Shown piece after piece: positions 9,588-16,794 of a DNA stretch of 64,000 nucleotides. The DNA lies in NCBI GenBank assembly GCA_964017195.1, contig OZ024892.1:15860071-15924070 (forward strand), given 5' to 3'. The notes beneath the pieces are model-generated. The model did not search any database and was not told the DNA's origin. It saw nothing but the letters and a program-made list of their open reading frames with translations. Origin of the DNA: Siderastrea radians (lineage: Eukaryota > Cnidaria > Anthozoa > Scleractinia > Rhizangiidae). The position numbers and the translations under genes are program-made. How positions within the stretch are numbered: position 1 is the stretch's first letter; every line of letters starts with the position of its first letter.

Positions 9588-9808
9588 GGGGGTTGACTAC
9601 ACTCGGAGCAAAGTTCCCCGTCTTCTATCTCACGACAGCTCTCACAAAGACGGGATCTCAACATATGTTGGTACTCTCGATACAACAGGTGATATTTATG
9701 CTTCCAATAAGAACAGGCGTCTTTCCACTGGTCGGTGGCCCGATTGGCCTCTTGTAACAGGGCGATCCATGTGGCCAGGGTTAACGGGTCGGTCGAGCAC
9801 ATTGACAT
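9569..9808 (-). CDS. Small zinc-ribbon protein (79 aa)
   Basis: An upstream GTG at 9862 keeps the frame open, but the first ATG is at 9808. The N-terminal part is helical with many aromatic residues. The C terminus carries CESC-x8-CSEC, a four-cysteine zinc ribbon, then a short tail. It overlaps its neighbours on both sides by 19-28 bp. The function is unknown. Position in the core cluster suggests a structural or packaging accessory protein. Confidence 0.6.
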   Translation of the reverse strand: MSMCSTDPLTLATWIALLQEANRATDQWKDACSYWKHKYHLLYREYQHMLRSRLCESCREIEDGELCSECSQPPWTRST

Positions 9809-10107
9809 AACACCTCGTGAAGTCCTTGAAACAAGCCGCGTCCTTTTTGTTGAACCAACCACGCCCGACGTTTTTTGACGGAATGTCGACGACGTCCCAA
9901 ATCGCGTAGCACCTTTTTATAGGGTTGAAGTTTAGCCAGCATGGGGGGTGTGACGGGAATCTTGTTTTTTAAGAAGTTCAAGACCAGTTCACTCACAGCA
10001 TTGATTTGATCGGCATTGGCATGTTGTAACAACTCTTGACGTTTGGAACCGTTGGCTTCTTGTAACATGGACCGTAAAAACGGTAATTGACGTCGAAGAC
10101 GTTGCAT
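9781..10107 (-). CDS. Helical Polinton-conserved protein (108 aa)
   Basis: The helix-rich pattern (DQINAVSELVLNFLKNKIPV, then LQPYKKVLRDLG, then SVKKRRAWLVQQKG) matches a short domain I recall from many Polintons. There it is usually followed by a GG cleavage site and a hydrophobic tail. Here the C terminus after QQKGRG is different and lacks the hydrophobic tail. That tail-like module instead appears in the separate 57-aa and 62-aa genes, so a split is possible. ATG at 10107. Confidence 0.7.
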   Translation of the reverse strand: MQRLRRQLPFLRSMLQEANGSKRQELLQHANADQINAVSELVLNFLKNKIPVTPPMLAKLQPYKKVLRDLGRRRHSVKKRRAWLVQQKGRGLFQGLHEVLCQCARPTR

Positions 10108-10110
10108 CCT

Positions 10111-10284
10111 TTATCGATGACGGCGACGATAGCGTTGATTGGCTTTTTGGATCGTGCGTTTTATACGTTTATCCGTTTCCAAGGCCACGGCTTTCCCTAA
10201 TCCTACCATGGCGGGGACCAATAGGTTTAAAAAACCGCCTCGTTGACGACGTCGTCGTCGTCGTAATCTTCTTCTCCTCACCAT
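10111..10284 (-). CDS. pX/Mu-like basic peptide precursor (57 aa)
   Basis: A short gene between the 107-aa and 108-aa ORFs, overlapping the former by 7 bp. An Arg tract ends in RRQRGG (residues 12-17), then comes a hydrophobic stretch FLNLLVPAMVGLGKAVA and a basic tail. This layout (Arg-rich leader, GG site, hydrophobic helix) matches adenovirus core peptide pX/Mu. It is a paralogue in design of the genes at 15516 and 10278. Confidence 0.7.
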   Translation of the reverse strand: MVRRRRLRRRRRRQRGGFLNLLVPAMVGLGKAVALETDKRIKRTIQKANQRYRRRHR

Positions 10285-10601
10285 GGACGGTTCGTCAATA
10301 GACGTTGAAGGGCTTTGTTTTGTTTGATGAGGTCTTGCGTCTCTTTATAGCCTTGACGGGTATTGCGTTTGAAATCGGACCACCAACCCCCACCTCGTTG
10401 TCGTCGGTAATGTTGTACATTATCGGTAATGCCTTTTAAGGCTTGCCCGCCTAATTTGCCTAAAGCAAGTCCAAACCCAGGCGCGGGGCCTGAGAGAAAC
10501 ATACTCATGCCATGGGCAATTTTATCCACCAAACGGGGTTTGCGACGCATTAAAGCTCCTCCTCGTTGTTTCCTTTTTCTGCGTCGTCGTCGGACGGCCA
10601 T
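10278..10601 (-). CDS. Core/membrane-active protein with two GG cleavage sites (107 aa)
   Basis: An Arg/Lys leader ends in RKQRGGA (about residue 15). A moderately hydrophobic Gly-rich middle (SGPAPGFGLALGKLGG) follows, then a second RRQRGGG near 72 and a polar helical tail. Both sites resemble the RQRGG motifs of the other core proteins, so the precursor may be cut into three pieces. It resembles adenovirus pVI/pX in design only. The ATG at 10601 lies about 34 bp after a TATA-like CATAAAAAG (10635-10642), making this the head of a cluster that runs down to the PLA2-like gene. Confidence 0.7.
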   Translation of the reverse strand: MAVRRRRRKRKQRGGALMRRKPRLVDKIAHGMSMFLSGPAPGFGLALGKLGGQALKGITDNVQHYRRQRGGGWWSDFKRNTRQGYKETQDLIKQNKALQRLLTNRPW

Positions 10602-11206
10602 GGTTCTAAGAGTGTCGGACTGGGAGGGAGCGGCTTTTTATGGATCCAGTAGTCTTTGGGTTTCAAGGGACGAGGACATCCGTCTACATAGCATAGGGCT
10701 TCCAAGGGTTGGTACACAAAATGACGATGGTAATCTTGGAGACATCGTTTGGGTAACGGAGGGGTGAAATCCACAATGGTGTCATCCAACGTTTGCATCT
10801 TGATTAAAAATCCTTCCAGGTCCTCCAAGGGGACACCCCTCACATAGGTTTTCAATTCGGTCAAGGCTTTGGCATAGGTGGTAAACGCAAACCGACTCAT
10901 GGTCACTTTGAACCGGTACTGTTTAAAATCATTCCATCCTTTGACCACGGTGCCCACCGCTGCCAAACACGCTACCAACGTACTGTTGTCCAAAAGGGGG
11001 CCAGCAATCATGCCCGCGGCCATCAGGAGTAACGCCAGGCCATTGAACAAGGCATTGATACACTTGTAATGATTCAACATTTTTCGATAACACCACCATT
11101 GTTGATGGTAAAAGGCATACAAGGAATCCATCCGTTGTAACAATTCGGGGGGCAAGGGGATGCCAGGACGTCGGGATCCATTCAATAACGACACGACGGT
11201 TTTCAT
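10550..11206 (-). CDS. Two-TM membrane protein, SLATT-like (218 aa)
   Basis: A helical N terminus precedes two adjacent transmembrane segments (about residues 55-72 and 78-95). Next is a conserved cytosolic helix with pattern FKQYRFKVTMSRFAFTTYAK and a motif DDTIVDFTPPLP. The tail is Pro-rich and acidic. I recall the same arrangement in cnidarian Polinton-linked proteins, and it resembles SLATT two-TM proteins known from bacterial immunity. That link is inference. ATG at 11206, 2 bp past the stop of the Gly-rich gene. It overlaps the next gene by 52 bp. Confidence 0.7.
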   Translation of the reverse strand: MKTVVSLLNGSRRPGIPLPPELLQRMDSLYAFYHQQWWCYRKMLNHYKCINALFNGLALLLMAAGMIAGPLLDNSTLVACLAAVGTVVKGWNDFKQYRFKVTMSRFAFTTYAKALTELKTYVRGVPLEDLEGFLIKMQTLDDTIVDFTPPLPKRCLQDYHRHFVYQPLEALCYVDGCPRPLKPKDYWIHKKPLPPSPTLLEPWPSDDDAEKGNNEEEL

Positions 11207-11208
11207 CC

Positions 11209-12087
11209 TCACGGCGACACCCGGGACGAAGAGGTTTGTACGCTGGGGGCTCCTCCTTGTTTATAACTGGTCACAATGCTATTGGTCATGGTCACATTAG
11301 CAATTTCCCGTCCTTGGGCCAATTGTTCTTGATCTTGTAACAGCATGCGTAAACGTCGTTGTAAATCGGCTTGACGCAAGGTACGAGGTTGTCTGCCAGA
11401 CCTCCCAGACGATCCGGGAGTGGTGGAGGCAGGTGAAGTGGAGAAAAGTCGTCGGCGTCGTCGCCCCCGTCGTCCACCACCACCACCACCACCACCACCA
11501 CCACCTCCTCCTCCACCTCCTCCACCTCCTCCACCACCACCCGCACCACCACCAGCACCACCTCCTCCACCACCACCACCAGCACCACCACCACCACCAC
11601 CACGTCCACCGCCACGTCCACCTCTAGTCCTAGGTCCACGGCGCCCCCTACCATTACCCCCAGCCCCCGCTGCTGTTCGAGCACCCGCCGCCGCCCGGGG
11701 TACGCTAGGAGGCGTCGCAGGCGTTCGAGCCCCGGACGACAAGCCAGCGCTCCCCCTACTAAGTGGAGTGTCCACGGAAGACGGCGGGGTGGTCTGGGGG
11801 CTATGGAATGAGGGTGAATGGGATGCTCGACTTCCTACCCCCGCGGGGGAAGAGGCCTGTGCAGGGGGCGGGAGGTCAGGCAACGATTCCAGATATCGGG
11901 TGAGGGCATCATAATCACCCGCCTCCTCCATTTGATCAATGGCTTGGTCAATCAAGCTTGAGTCCCCTGTAGCCAAAATTTCTTGGATGGTCCCTGGAGA
12001 CACTTGATTGCTAGTGGTCGCCCCGACCCCCGCAGGGGTCGTGGTATCGTACGATTGCGGAGGTTGACGGTCCTCCTCATCCGCCAT
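11209..12087 (-). CDS. Gly/Arg-rich virion protein with polyglycine tract (292 aa)
   Basis: The acidic N terminus holds a helical motif (IQEILATGDSSLIDQAIDQM), followed by a Ser/Pro-rich stretch. At about 140-205 comes an RGG and polyglycine tract encoded by a low-complexity GGT/GGA repeat (plus strand 11475-11615), then an Arg block. The C terminus ANVTMTNSIVTSYKQGG resembles the end of a Polinton virion protein family I recall. RGG regions commonly bind nucleic acid. Its TATAAAG (12129-12135) overlaps the ATPase stop, giving it its own promoter. The reverse-strand ORFs in the repeat are artefacts. Confidence 0.75.
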   Translation of the reverse strand: MADEEDRQPPQSYDTTTPAGVGATTSNQVSPGTIQEILATGDSSLIDQAIDQMEEAGDYDALTRYLESLPDLPPPAQASSPAGVGSRASHSPSFHSPQTTPPSSVDTPLSRGSAGLSSGARTPATPPSVPRAAAGARTAAGAGGNGRGRRGPRTRGGRGGGRGGGGGGAGGGGGGGGAGGGAGGGGGGGGGGGGGGGGGGGGGGGRRGRRRRRLFSTSPASTTPGSSGRSGRQPRTLRQADLQRRLRMLLQDQEQLAQGREIANVTMTNSIVTSYKQGGAPSVQTSSSRVSP

Positions 12088-12128
12088 GGTTGCTCTTTTC
12101 GAAAAGACCGTTCAAGCGTCTCGTCCCT

Positions 12129-12782
12129 TTATACTCGCTTTTGATAGGTGCGCGTCCATCCTTCGTCTTTTAACAGGTGACTCAACACACGTTGTTGATC
12201 GGAGGAGGCGGGATGTAAATCTAACATCAAATAGCCATAGGGGCGCGTGGTGGCCTGATGAAACGTCTCCAAGGTGTCTTTCCAAGTGGTCGGAAACGAT
12301 TGCAGCATGACATTGCGTACCCCTAATTGATCTCGGGGATTCTTGAACGCCACAATGTAATGCGCATTGCGGGAAATACTTTTGGCATAGCGCCCCACGG
12401 GAAACATGTCTTGGCACAAGTAGAGCACCGTCACCCCTTGATGATGTGAATGTTTGGTGAATAAATCCAACACGCGTTTATCGTGACTCCCTTCATCCAT
12501 TAAATCATCCAAGACGAGGACCCCCTGTCCTTGAGGAAACCATTGGACCAACGCGTCATGATCGGGAATCCCTTCGTGAAACACCACCCCATGATCTTGC
12601 ATGCCTCGAAATCGATCTTGCCACGCCCCATAACAATAATGCACCTGCGTTGGGGGACTTTCAAACAACTCGGGGTTGTCTACCAAGAGTTTTTCCGTAA
12701 AGACCGTTTTGCCACATCCCGAGGGTCCCACCACCAAGATAGAGGAGGGAGTATGAAAACGAAACGGTTTCCCCGTTTGCAT
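12129..12782 (-). CDS. FtsK/HerA-type genome-packaging ATPase
   Basis: 217 aa from the ATG at 12782. The frame is open further up to 12920, but that part is the tRNA-like gene, so the later ATG is preferred. Walker A GPSGCGKT (19-26), Walker B VLVLDDLMDE (about 88-97) and a downstream LCQDMFP sensor motif identify the A32-like packaging ATPases of Polintons, adintoviruses and poxvirus relatives. It pumps the genome into the capsid. A TATA-like AATAAAAAGG sits about 35 bp upstream, overlapping the 3' trailer of the tRNA-like gene. Confidence 0.93.
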   Translation of the reverse strand: MQTGKPFRFHTPSSILVVGPSGCGKTVFTEKLLVDNPELFESPPTQVHYCYGAWQDRFRGMQDHGVVFHEGIPDHDALVQWFPQGQGVLVLDDLMDEGSHDKRVLDLFTKHSHHQGVTVLYLCQDMFPVGRYAKSISRNAHYIVAFKNPRDQLGVRNVMLQSFPTTWKDTLETFHQATTRPYGYLMLDLHPASSDQQRVLSHLLKDEGWTRTYQKRV

Positions 12783-12802
12783 GATGATGATACTACCCAG
12801 GG

Positions 12803-12810
12803 AAAAAAAA
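12803..12810 (-). terminator. Pol III terminator (T8) of the tRNA-like gene
   Basis: Eight consecutive T on the minus strand, 13 bp after the discriminator base of the tRNA-like gene. A run of four or more T is the standard Pol III stop. Confidence 0.75.
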
Positions 12811-12823
12811 GGCACCTTTTTAT

Positions 12824-12913
12824 TGGAATCGGTGGGACTCGAACCCACGCCCGATCCCCCTACACCTGTTTTTTCGGGGGATCCAAAGGCTCTACCGACT
12901 GAGCTACGACTCC
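12824..12913 (-). tRNA. tRNA-like Pol III gene with abnormal anticodon arm
   Basis: The acceptor stem GGAGTCG/CGATTCC pairs over 7 bp, including one G-U, with discriminator A. A D arm GCTC-AGTCGGTA-GAGC and a T arm GTGGG-TTCGAGT-CCCAC are perfect. The A box TAGCTCAGTCGG and B box GGTTCGAGTCC match the Pol III consensus, and a T8 terminator follows. The middle is wrong for a standard tRNA: 40 nt lie between D and T arms instead of about 23. They are dominated by an 8-bp hairpin GATCCCCC/GGGGGATC with a 15-nt loop. No anticodon can be assigned with confidence (a strained fold would give CCC). It may be an intron-bearing or degenerate tRNA, or a tRNA-like regulatory RNA comparable in layout to adenovirus VA RNA. 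It lies between the protease and ATPase genes. Confidence 0.8.
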
Positions 12914-12941
12914 GACACACTTTTTTTCCAACAAATTTTAT

Positions 12942-13481
12942 TTAATCATTCCGTTGATGATACGGATGACAACAAAGTTGATACCATCTGGCTTCTTGAC
13001 CTACAATCAATTGTTGAAGGCGTTGACCGGCTTGATGGTCATTGCTTACATAATCATGATCCGAAAACTCATTTAAAAAGTCTTGCAAGGTCCGTCCACG
13101 GGCTTTGGCTTTCAAGTACAACAAGGCGTAATCCCCACAACTCTTGCTTGAAATGGCTTCGAGGGACTTGCCATTGGTCACCACATACTTCCAATGTTGG
13201 ACAATCCAATCTTGGAACGGGGCGGCTTGCACGTACGTGTCCATGGGCAAAGCATAACTGTCGAGGACTTCACACACGTTTCCCTCGGTCCACACCGCCA
13301 ACCAATGTTGTCCCGGTTGATCGTGCGGGTCGGTGTTCACAATGTACCCTTGGCGTTGGGTCTTGACAGGACGCTTGGGTAAACGATCACAGGCCACCGT
13401 TCCGTAAAAGTAACGTTTCAAGTGGGGGTCGTCGCGAGCTAAATAATCCAACTGCACATTATTCAAGGCCACGTGTTCCAT
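12942..13481 (-). CDS. Adenain-like cysteine protease
   Basis: 179 aa of the adenovirus protease / Ulp1 fold. The catalytic His is in GQHWLAVW (His59), the Asp in EVLDSY (Asp74) and the nucleophile in SKSCGDYALLYL (Cys115). The family normally has Gln seven residues before the Cys as oxyanion residue. Here that position is Glu108 (codon GAA). The protease matures virion precursors in adenoviruses and is universal in Polintons and adintoviruses. Several core proteins here carry RQRGG motifs as likely substrates. The stop of the capsid gene lies 3 bp before its ATG. Confidence 0.92.
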   Translation of the reverse strand: MEHVALNNVQLDYLARDDPHLKRYFYGTVACDRLPKRPVKTQRQGYIVNTDPHDQPGQHWLAVWTEGNVCEVLDSYALPMDTYVQAAPFQDWIVQHWKYVVTNGKSLEAISSKSCGDYALLYLKAKARGRTLQDFLNEFSDHDYVSNDHQAGQRLQQLIVGQEARWYQLCCHPYHQRND

Positions 13482-13483
13482 CT

Positions 13484-14884
13484 TTAGTGTTGGTAAATGT
13501 TGTACAACACGGCTCCGTTCCTGTCAATCTCCAGCAAGTTCTCAAATTCTCCATAGACGACTACCGTTATATTGGTCCCGGGGGCAGCTCCAAATTCCAA
13601 GACCAGTTGTAAATCTCCACTTTGCTTGGGGTTGAGGTTTTGACTGTCGGCACATCCATTGGCCACATTGTCAAACATGAACAAGGTACAATTTTTCGCT
13701 TGACCCCAATCTCCTAGTTCCACCATATTGCCTTTCTTCTTACACCAAGCACCGCTGGCTTGCAGAAAACGGAAGTACCCCAAGTTATCTCGGGTGCCAT
13801 TGTTGTGCACTAACTGCAGGGTTTCATAAGGGTATTCTTCTCCTTTGACAATCTGTCGAATGGACGTCAGTCCCCATTTCTGGAAACAGAAAGGATCTCG
13901 GGTGACATCTCCATTGAAGGCGCGGCTGTCCAACAACCCTACAATCAATCGGTCAGGTATTCTGTTTTGAAACAGGTTGGGGATATCAAAGCGGACCAGG
14001 TTGTTTTGCATGCTGAAAGTCCGGATTTCACTGCGGACGGTCGGGTAAGCCGCCACTTGGCCTTCATTGTGCCTTTTGGCAGACAAACTCTAGTAGATGG
14101 CATCATTCAGACGCAGTTGACAGAGATGAAACCGTAGTTTCACATCGCCTTCCATCAATCGACCAGCTTCACCCACTCCATTCAAAAACAGGCTCGGACC
14201 ATTGAAATGAAATTTCATCTTGATTTCGATGCCAGGCACTAACAGTTTGCCGGTATGAAACACTTCCAAGTGGGGGGTAAACACCAGACTGTGAGTGGCA
14301 CCTCCAACATACTTGCCCACTTCAGCTACCATGGCTTCATAGGCCGCTTTGTGATTGGCAGTGAGAGCTTGCCAGGCTGCATGGTTTCCTGCTTTGTTGG
14401 TGTTGTTGGCAGTCCATGCGGGTGGGAAATCCACTTGATTGAACCAGCCTTGGGGTCCTAACACGGTCTTGCCATCTTCTCGGTCATAATTCAGCAAGGT
14501 TTCCAGGTAAGCTTTGTAATGATAGGTGTCGGATTGAGGACTGATCAACGTGCCATTCAACTGCATGTCAATTTGTTTGATGATGGAATGGGCCAAATTA
14601 TTGACGGGCCATAATTTTTCAGCGGCGTCCAAGTTCCCGGCATCCTCCTTTTTCAAACTCAATTCCATGGTAAAGTAACTGCGTCCCAAATCCACAAAAT
14701 CGTCTAATCCCGGAATGATGAATTCCATGGGATTGATGCCCGTGGTGGTGGGTTGGATGGTGACCATGCGATAGGCATTGATGCTAATGTCCGTGGGTGG
14801 CACCTTGAAAATCCGTAACGCCGGGTTGACGGTCCCTTCGGAACGTGGATGCGCTGGGGCGGATTGTGTACTCAGGTCAGCCAT
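13484..14884 (-). pseudogene. Major capsid protein, interrupted by one in-frame TAG
   Basis: Two ORFs of 264 aa (14090-14884) and 200 aa (13484-14086) lie in the same frame, separated only by the TAG at 14090-14092 and one further codon. Together they cover the family I know as F54H12.2-like, the Polinton/adintovirus capsid protein. The N part carries RIFKVPPTD and FIIPGLDDFVDLGRSYF. The C part carries YPTVRSEIRTF, IVGLLDSRAFNGD and VVYGEFENLLEIDRNG. The downstream part has no ATG near its start (the first candidate is TTG). Either a recent nonsense mutation has inactivated the gene or the stop is read through. The division falls close to where two jelly-roll halves would meet. TATAAAAA lies at 14936-14943. 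Confidence 0.88.
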
Positions 14885-14886
14885 GT

Positions 14887-15120
14887 TTAACGTCGTCGTC
14901 GTCGAGTACTGGTACCCCTCCGTCGTCGTGAGGGGTTTTTATACCGTCGTCGTCGTGCTAAGCGTTGTCTCAAATCAAACCCGGGTAGTCGCATCACCTC
15001 GGGACTCAACCAGCCGCCACGTTGTCGCCGCATGAGTTTCCAAAACGGATACAGACCTCCCCATTGAGACAAGCCCCGATCACTACGAATGCGTCGAGGT
15101 CGTGAATGCACGGGGTCCAT
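14887..15120 (-). CDS. Arg-rich pVII/protamine-like core protein (77 aa)
   Basis: Rich in Arg throughout, with RRQRGGW near residues 31-38 as a probable protease site and an Arg-only C terminus. The composition resembles adenovirus pVII and other DNA-condensing core proteins. It stops 2 bp before the capsid gene ATG and starts 2 bp after the 108-aa gene, so it is probably co-transcribed with them. The capsid gene's TATA box lies within it. Confidence 0.7.
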   Translation of the reverse strand: MDPVHSRPRRIRSDRGLSQWGGLYPFWKLMRRQRGGWLSPEVMRLPGFDLRQRLARRRRYKNPSRRRRGTSTRRRRR

Positions 15121-15122
15121 GT

Positions 15123-15449
15123 TTAGACTCCCAAAATATCTCGCGCCCGTTTGGTTTGCTTGGGAAACAAGGCACTGGCGACCCGTACGGCTTGTTTCAC
15201 GTTCTTATGGCTCAAGACTTTCTTGGCTTGTTTGGTAATTTCTTTTTTAAGGACGTCTTCGGCTTTGCGTTTGATCCCGCGTGTTAACCCTGCATTCAAT
15301 CCTCTCTTGATATTACTAGGCAGTTTTAAAGGATTTCGCGTGCTTTTAAGGCCTTGGAACCCGCCACGCATGACCTCCCTCATCAACCCACTGCCGTATT
15401 GATCATACCACTCGTCGGTCCGAAATCGTGTCAAACTTCCCCCTCGCAT
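15123..15449 (-). CDS. Basic core protein, possibly pVI-like (108 aa)
   Basis: Starts MRGGSLTRF and has a second GG motif VMRGGFQG near residue 27. A Lys/Arg-rich amphipathic helical region follows (LTRGIKRKAEDVLKKEITKQ). The in-frame GTG at 15494 is an alternative start, but the ATG at 15449 follows TATAAAAA (15505-15512) at about 56 bp. The position upstream of the pVII-like gene and the GG sites suggest a protease-matured virion protein. The pVI comparison is tentative. Confidence 0.65.
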   Translation of the reverse strand: MRGGSLTRFRTDEWYDQYGSGLMREVMRGGFQGLKSTRNPLKLPSNIKRGLNAGLTRGIKRKAEDVLKKEITKQAKKVLSHKNVKQAVRVASALFPKQTKRARDILGV

Positions 15450-15515
15450 GGTTGTCTTCTTTGCTCTTTCACCAAGGTCTATGCTTGACGTCACCCCGTT
15501 TGTCTTTTTATACCG

Positions 15516-15704
15516 TCATCGGCCTTTCTTTTTCTTCCGAGTGGTCGCTGCTTCCATGGCTTTTTTACCACCGTAACCCGCCGCACCGCCCACGGCTCCC
15601 AACGCGGCGGCTTTCCCCACAGCTATTAAAGCGGGCACGAGAGCGGCCAGAGGCAAGAGACCGCCTCGTTGCCTTCTTCTTCGACGTGCTCTTGTCTTGG
15701 GCAT
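15516..15704 (-). CDS. pX/Mu-like core peptide precursor (62 aa)
   Basis: Residues 1-15 are an Arg-rich leader ending in RRQRGG. A hydrophobic Ala/Gly/Leu stretch LLPLAALVPALIAVGKAAA and a Lys/Arg tail follow. Adenovirus pX has the same layout (Arg-rich, RGG, then a hydrophobic helix). The ATG at 15704 is about 30 bp after a TATA-like CATAAAAAGG. Confidence 0.78.
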   Translation of the reverse strand: MPKTRARRRRRQRGGLLPLAALVPALIAVGKAAALGAVGGAAGYGGKKAMEAATTRKKKKGR

Positions 15705-15733
15705 CTTTGATGGACCATCCCCTTTTTCCCTTT

Positions 15734-16783
15734 TTATGCCTTTTGTAAGTGCAAGGTGACCAGGGTGTTGCCTTTGCCAAACCGGACCAACTTATCCTCG
15801 GTGCCAGACGTTTCGGTGACTTGCATTTGAATGATTTCCACCACTTCATTACGAAGCGGTAGGTAATGAATGTGCAATGGTTCAAAGTACATGGTGCCTC
15901 TGCCTTCCCGCTTGTAATGGATTTCACGCAACAAATCGGTCACGCGATTGCCCACCACCGTGCTGCCTGCCACGTCCGAGTACACGTGCAACGATCGCGA
16001 GGGTTCACCCACCACCGAACGAAACGCTACATTCAAGTTGGTGAAACGCCACCCACAACTCATACTCAATTGTAAATGATCCGGTAAAATCGAACGCACC
16101 GTCCAAAAGACCGGGTTGTGCTGATCGTCGTTTACATCGTTCCAATCGTTGCCAACGGGTTTTGTCATGTTGGGGATTTGATCCCCCATGAAGTCTTGCT
16201 GTAAGTTGGGACCCAAAATCAGTCCACTGCTAATTTTACGTAACCATCCCATCTTGACAGCCAACTTGGTGTAGATGTACAGGGCGGGCGTGTCCGTTTT
16301 GCAATGGCAGACATTGGTGTTGTCAATGAGCAGATCCTCCCCTTCCCACTTGAACTTGACGTAGGTGTGTTTGCCTTGATCGTTGACAAACCGGCCTCCT
16401 TGAATCGCCGTTTCCTGGCGTCGTTGTTCCAAATGGGCAATCGTGGCTTTCATGAAACTCACCCCATCCACCACCCAATCCAAATGTTGAATGTCATTAA
16501 TGAGGGTTTCAGCCGTCCCTCCTCGCGAGATCATTTCCCCGTCTTTTCCCCCTGGTTTGGGATAGTCTTGGTCCCAGGACGTCGATAGGATGAACCCATC
16601 TTTTTGCACCAACTCGTACAAATTGACGTGCGTATCCGGTAAGGAAATGGCACTCAACCCCACTTGCCATCCACCTCCTTGTAACCGTAACGGTTGAGGT
16701 AAACGAATCTTGAAGGAATTGGCTTGGTTGTTGGGAAATTCCCGTCGGTTGGCATGACTCGGTAACGTCACGTAGAACGACAT
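15734..16783 (-). CDS. Putative minor capsid family protein, copy 1 (349 aa)
   Basis: The best start is the ATG at 16783, giving MSFYVTLPSHANRREFP. An upstream GTG overlaps the previous stop. The N-terminal signature SFYVTLPS..FPNNQANSFKIRLP and the C-terminal block (VGNRVTDLLREI, HYLPLRN, FGKGNTLVTLHL) define a family common in invertebrate Polinton-like elements. Its exact role is not certain to me. A capsid vertex or other minor capsid component is the most likely. Two paralogues are present: the adjacent gene at 16795-17838 and the broken one at 22654-23706. Confidence 0.75.
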   Translation of the reverse strand: MSFYVTLPSHANRREFPNNQANSFKIRLPQPLRLQGGGWQVGLSAISLPDTHVNLYELVQKDGFILSTSWDQDYPKPGGKDGEMISRGGTAETLINDIQHLDWVVDGVSFMKATIAHLEQRRQETAIQGGRFVNDQGKHTYVKFKWEGEDLLIDNTNVCHCKTDTPALYIYTKLAVKMGWLRKISSGLILGPNLQQDFMGDQIPNMTKPVGNDWNDVNDDQHNPVFWTVRSILPDHLQLSMSCGWRFTNLNVAFRSVVGEPSRSLHVYSDVAGSTVVGNRVTDLLREIHYKREGRGTMYFEPLHIHYLPLRNEVVEIIQMQVTETSGTEDKLVRFGKGNTLVTLHLQKA

Positions 16784-16794
16784 CTTTGTCTTCT

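Noticed and set aside
11292..11914. Poly-Pro, poly-His and poly-Val ORFs on both strands over the glycine tract
   Set aside because: These are frame shadows of a GGN repeat. Only the 292-aa minus frame has sensible flanking sequence, an ATG and a TATA box.
12824..12913. Suppressor tRNA reading the TAG and TAA in the two broken virion genes
   Set aside because: Attractive, since the element has both a tRNA-like gene and in-frame stops. But no CTA or TTA anticodon can be placed in a 7-nt loop closed by a 5-bp stem, and the two stops differ.
12783..12920. N-terminal extension of the packaging ATPase to 12920
   Set aside because: The frame is open, but the sequence is the tRNA-like gene. The first ATG at 12782 starts directly before the Walker A region, as usual for the family.
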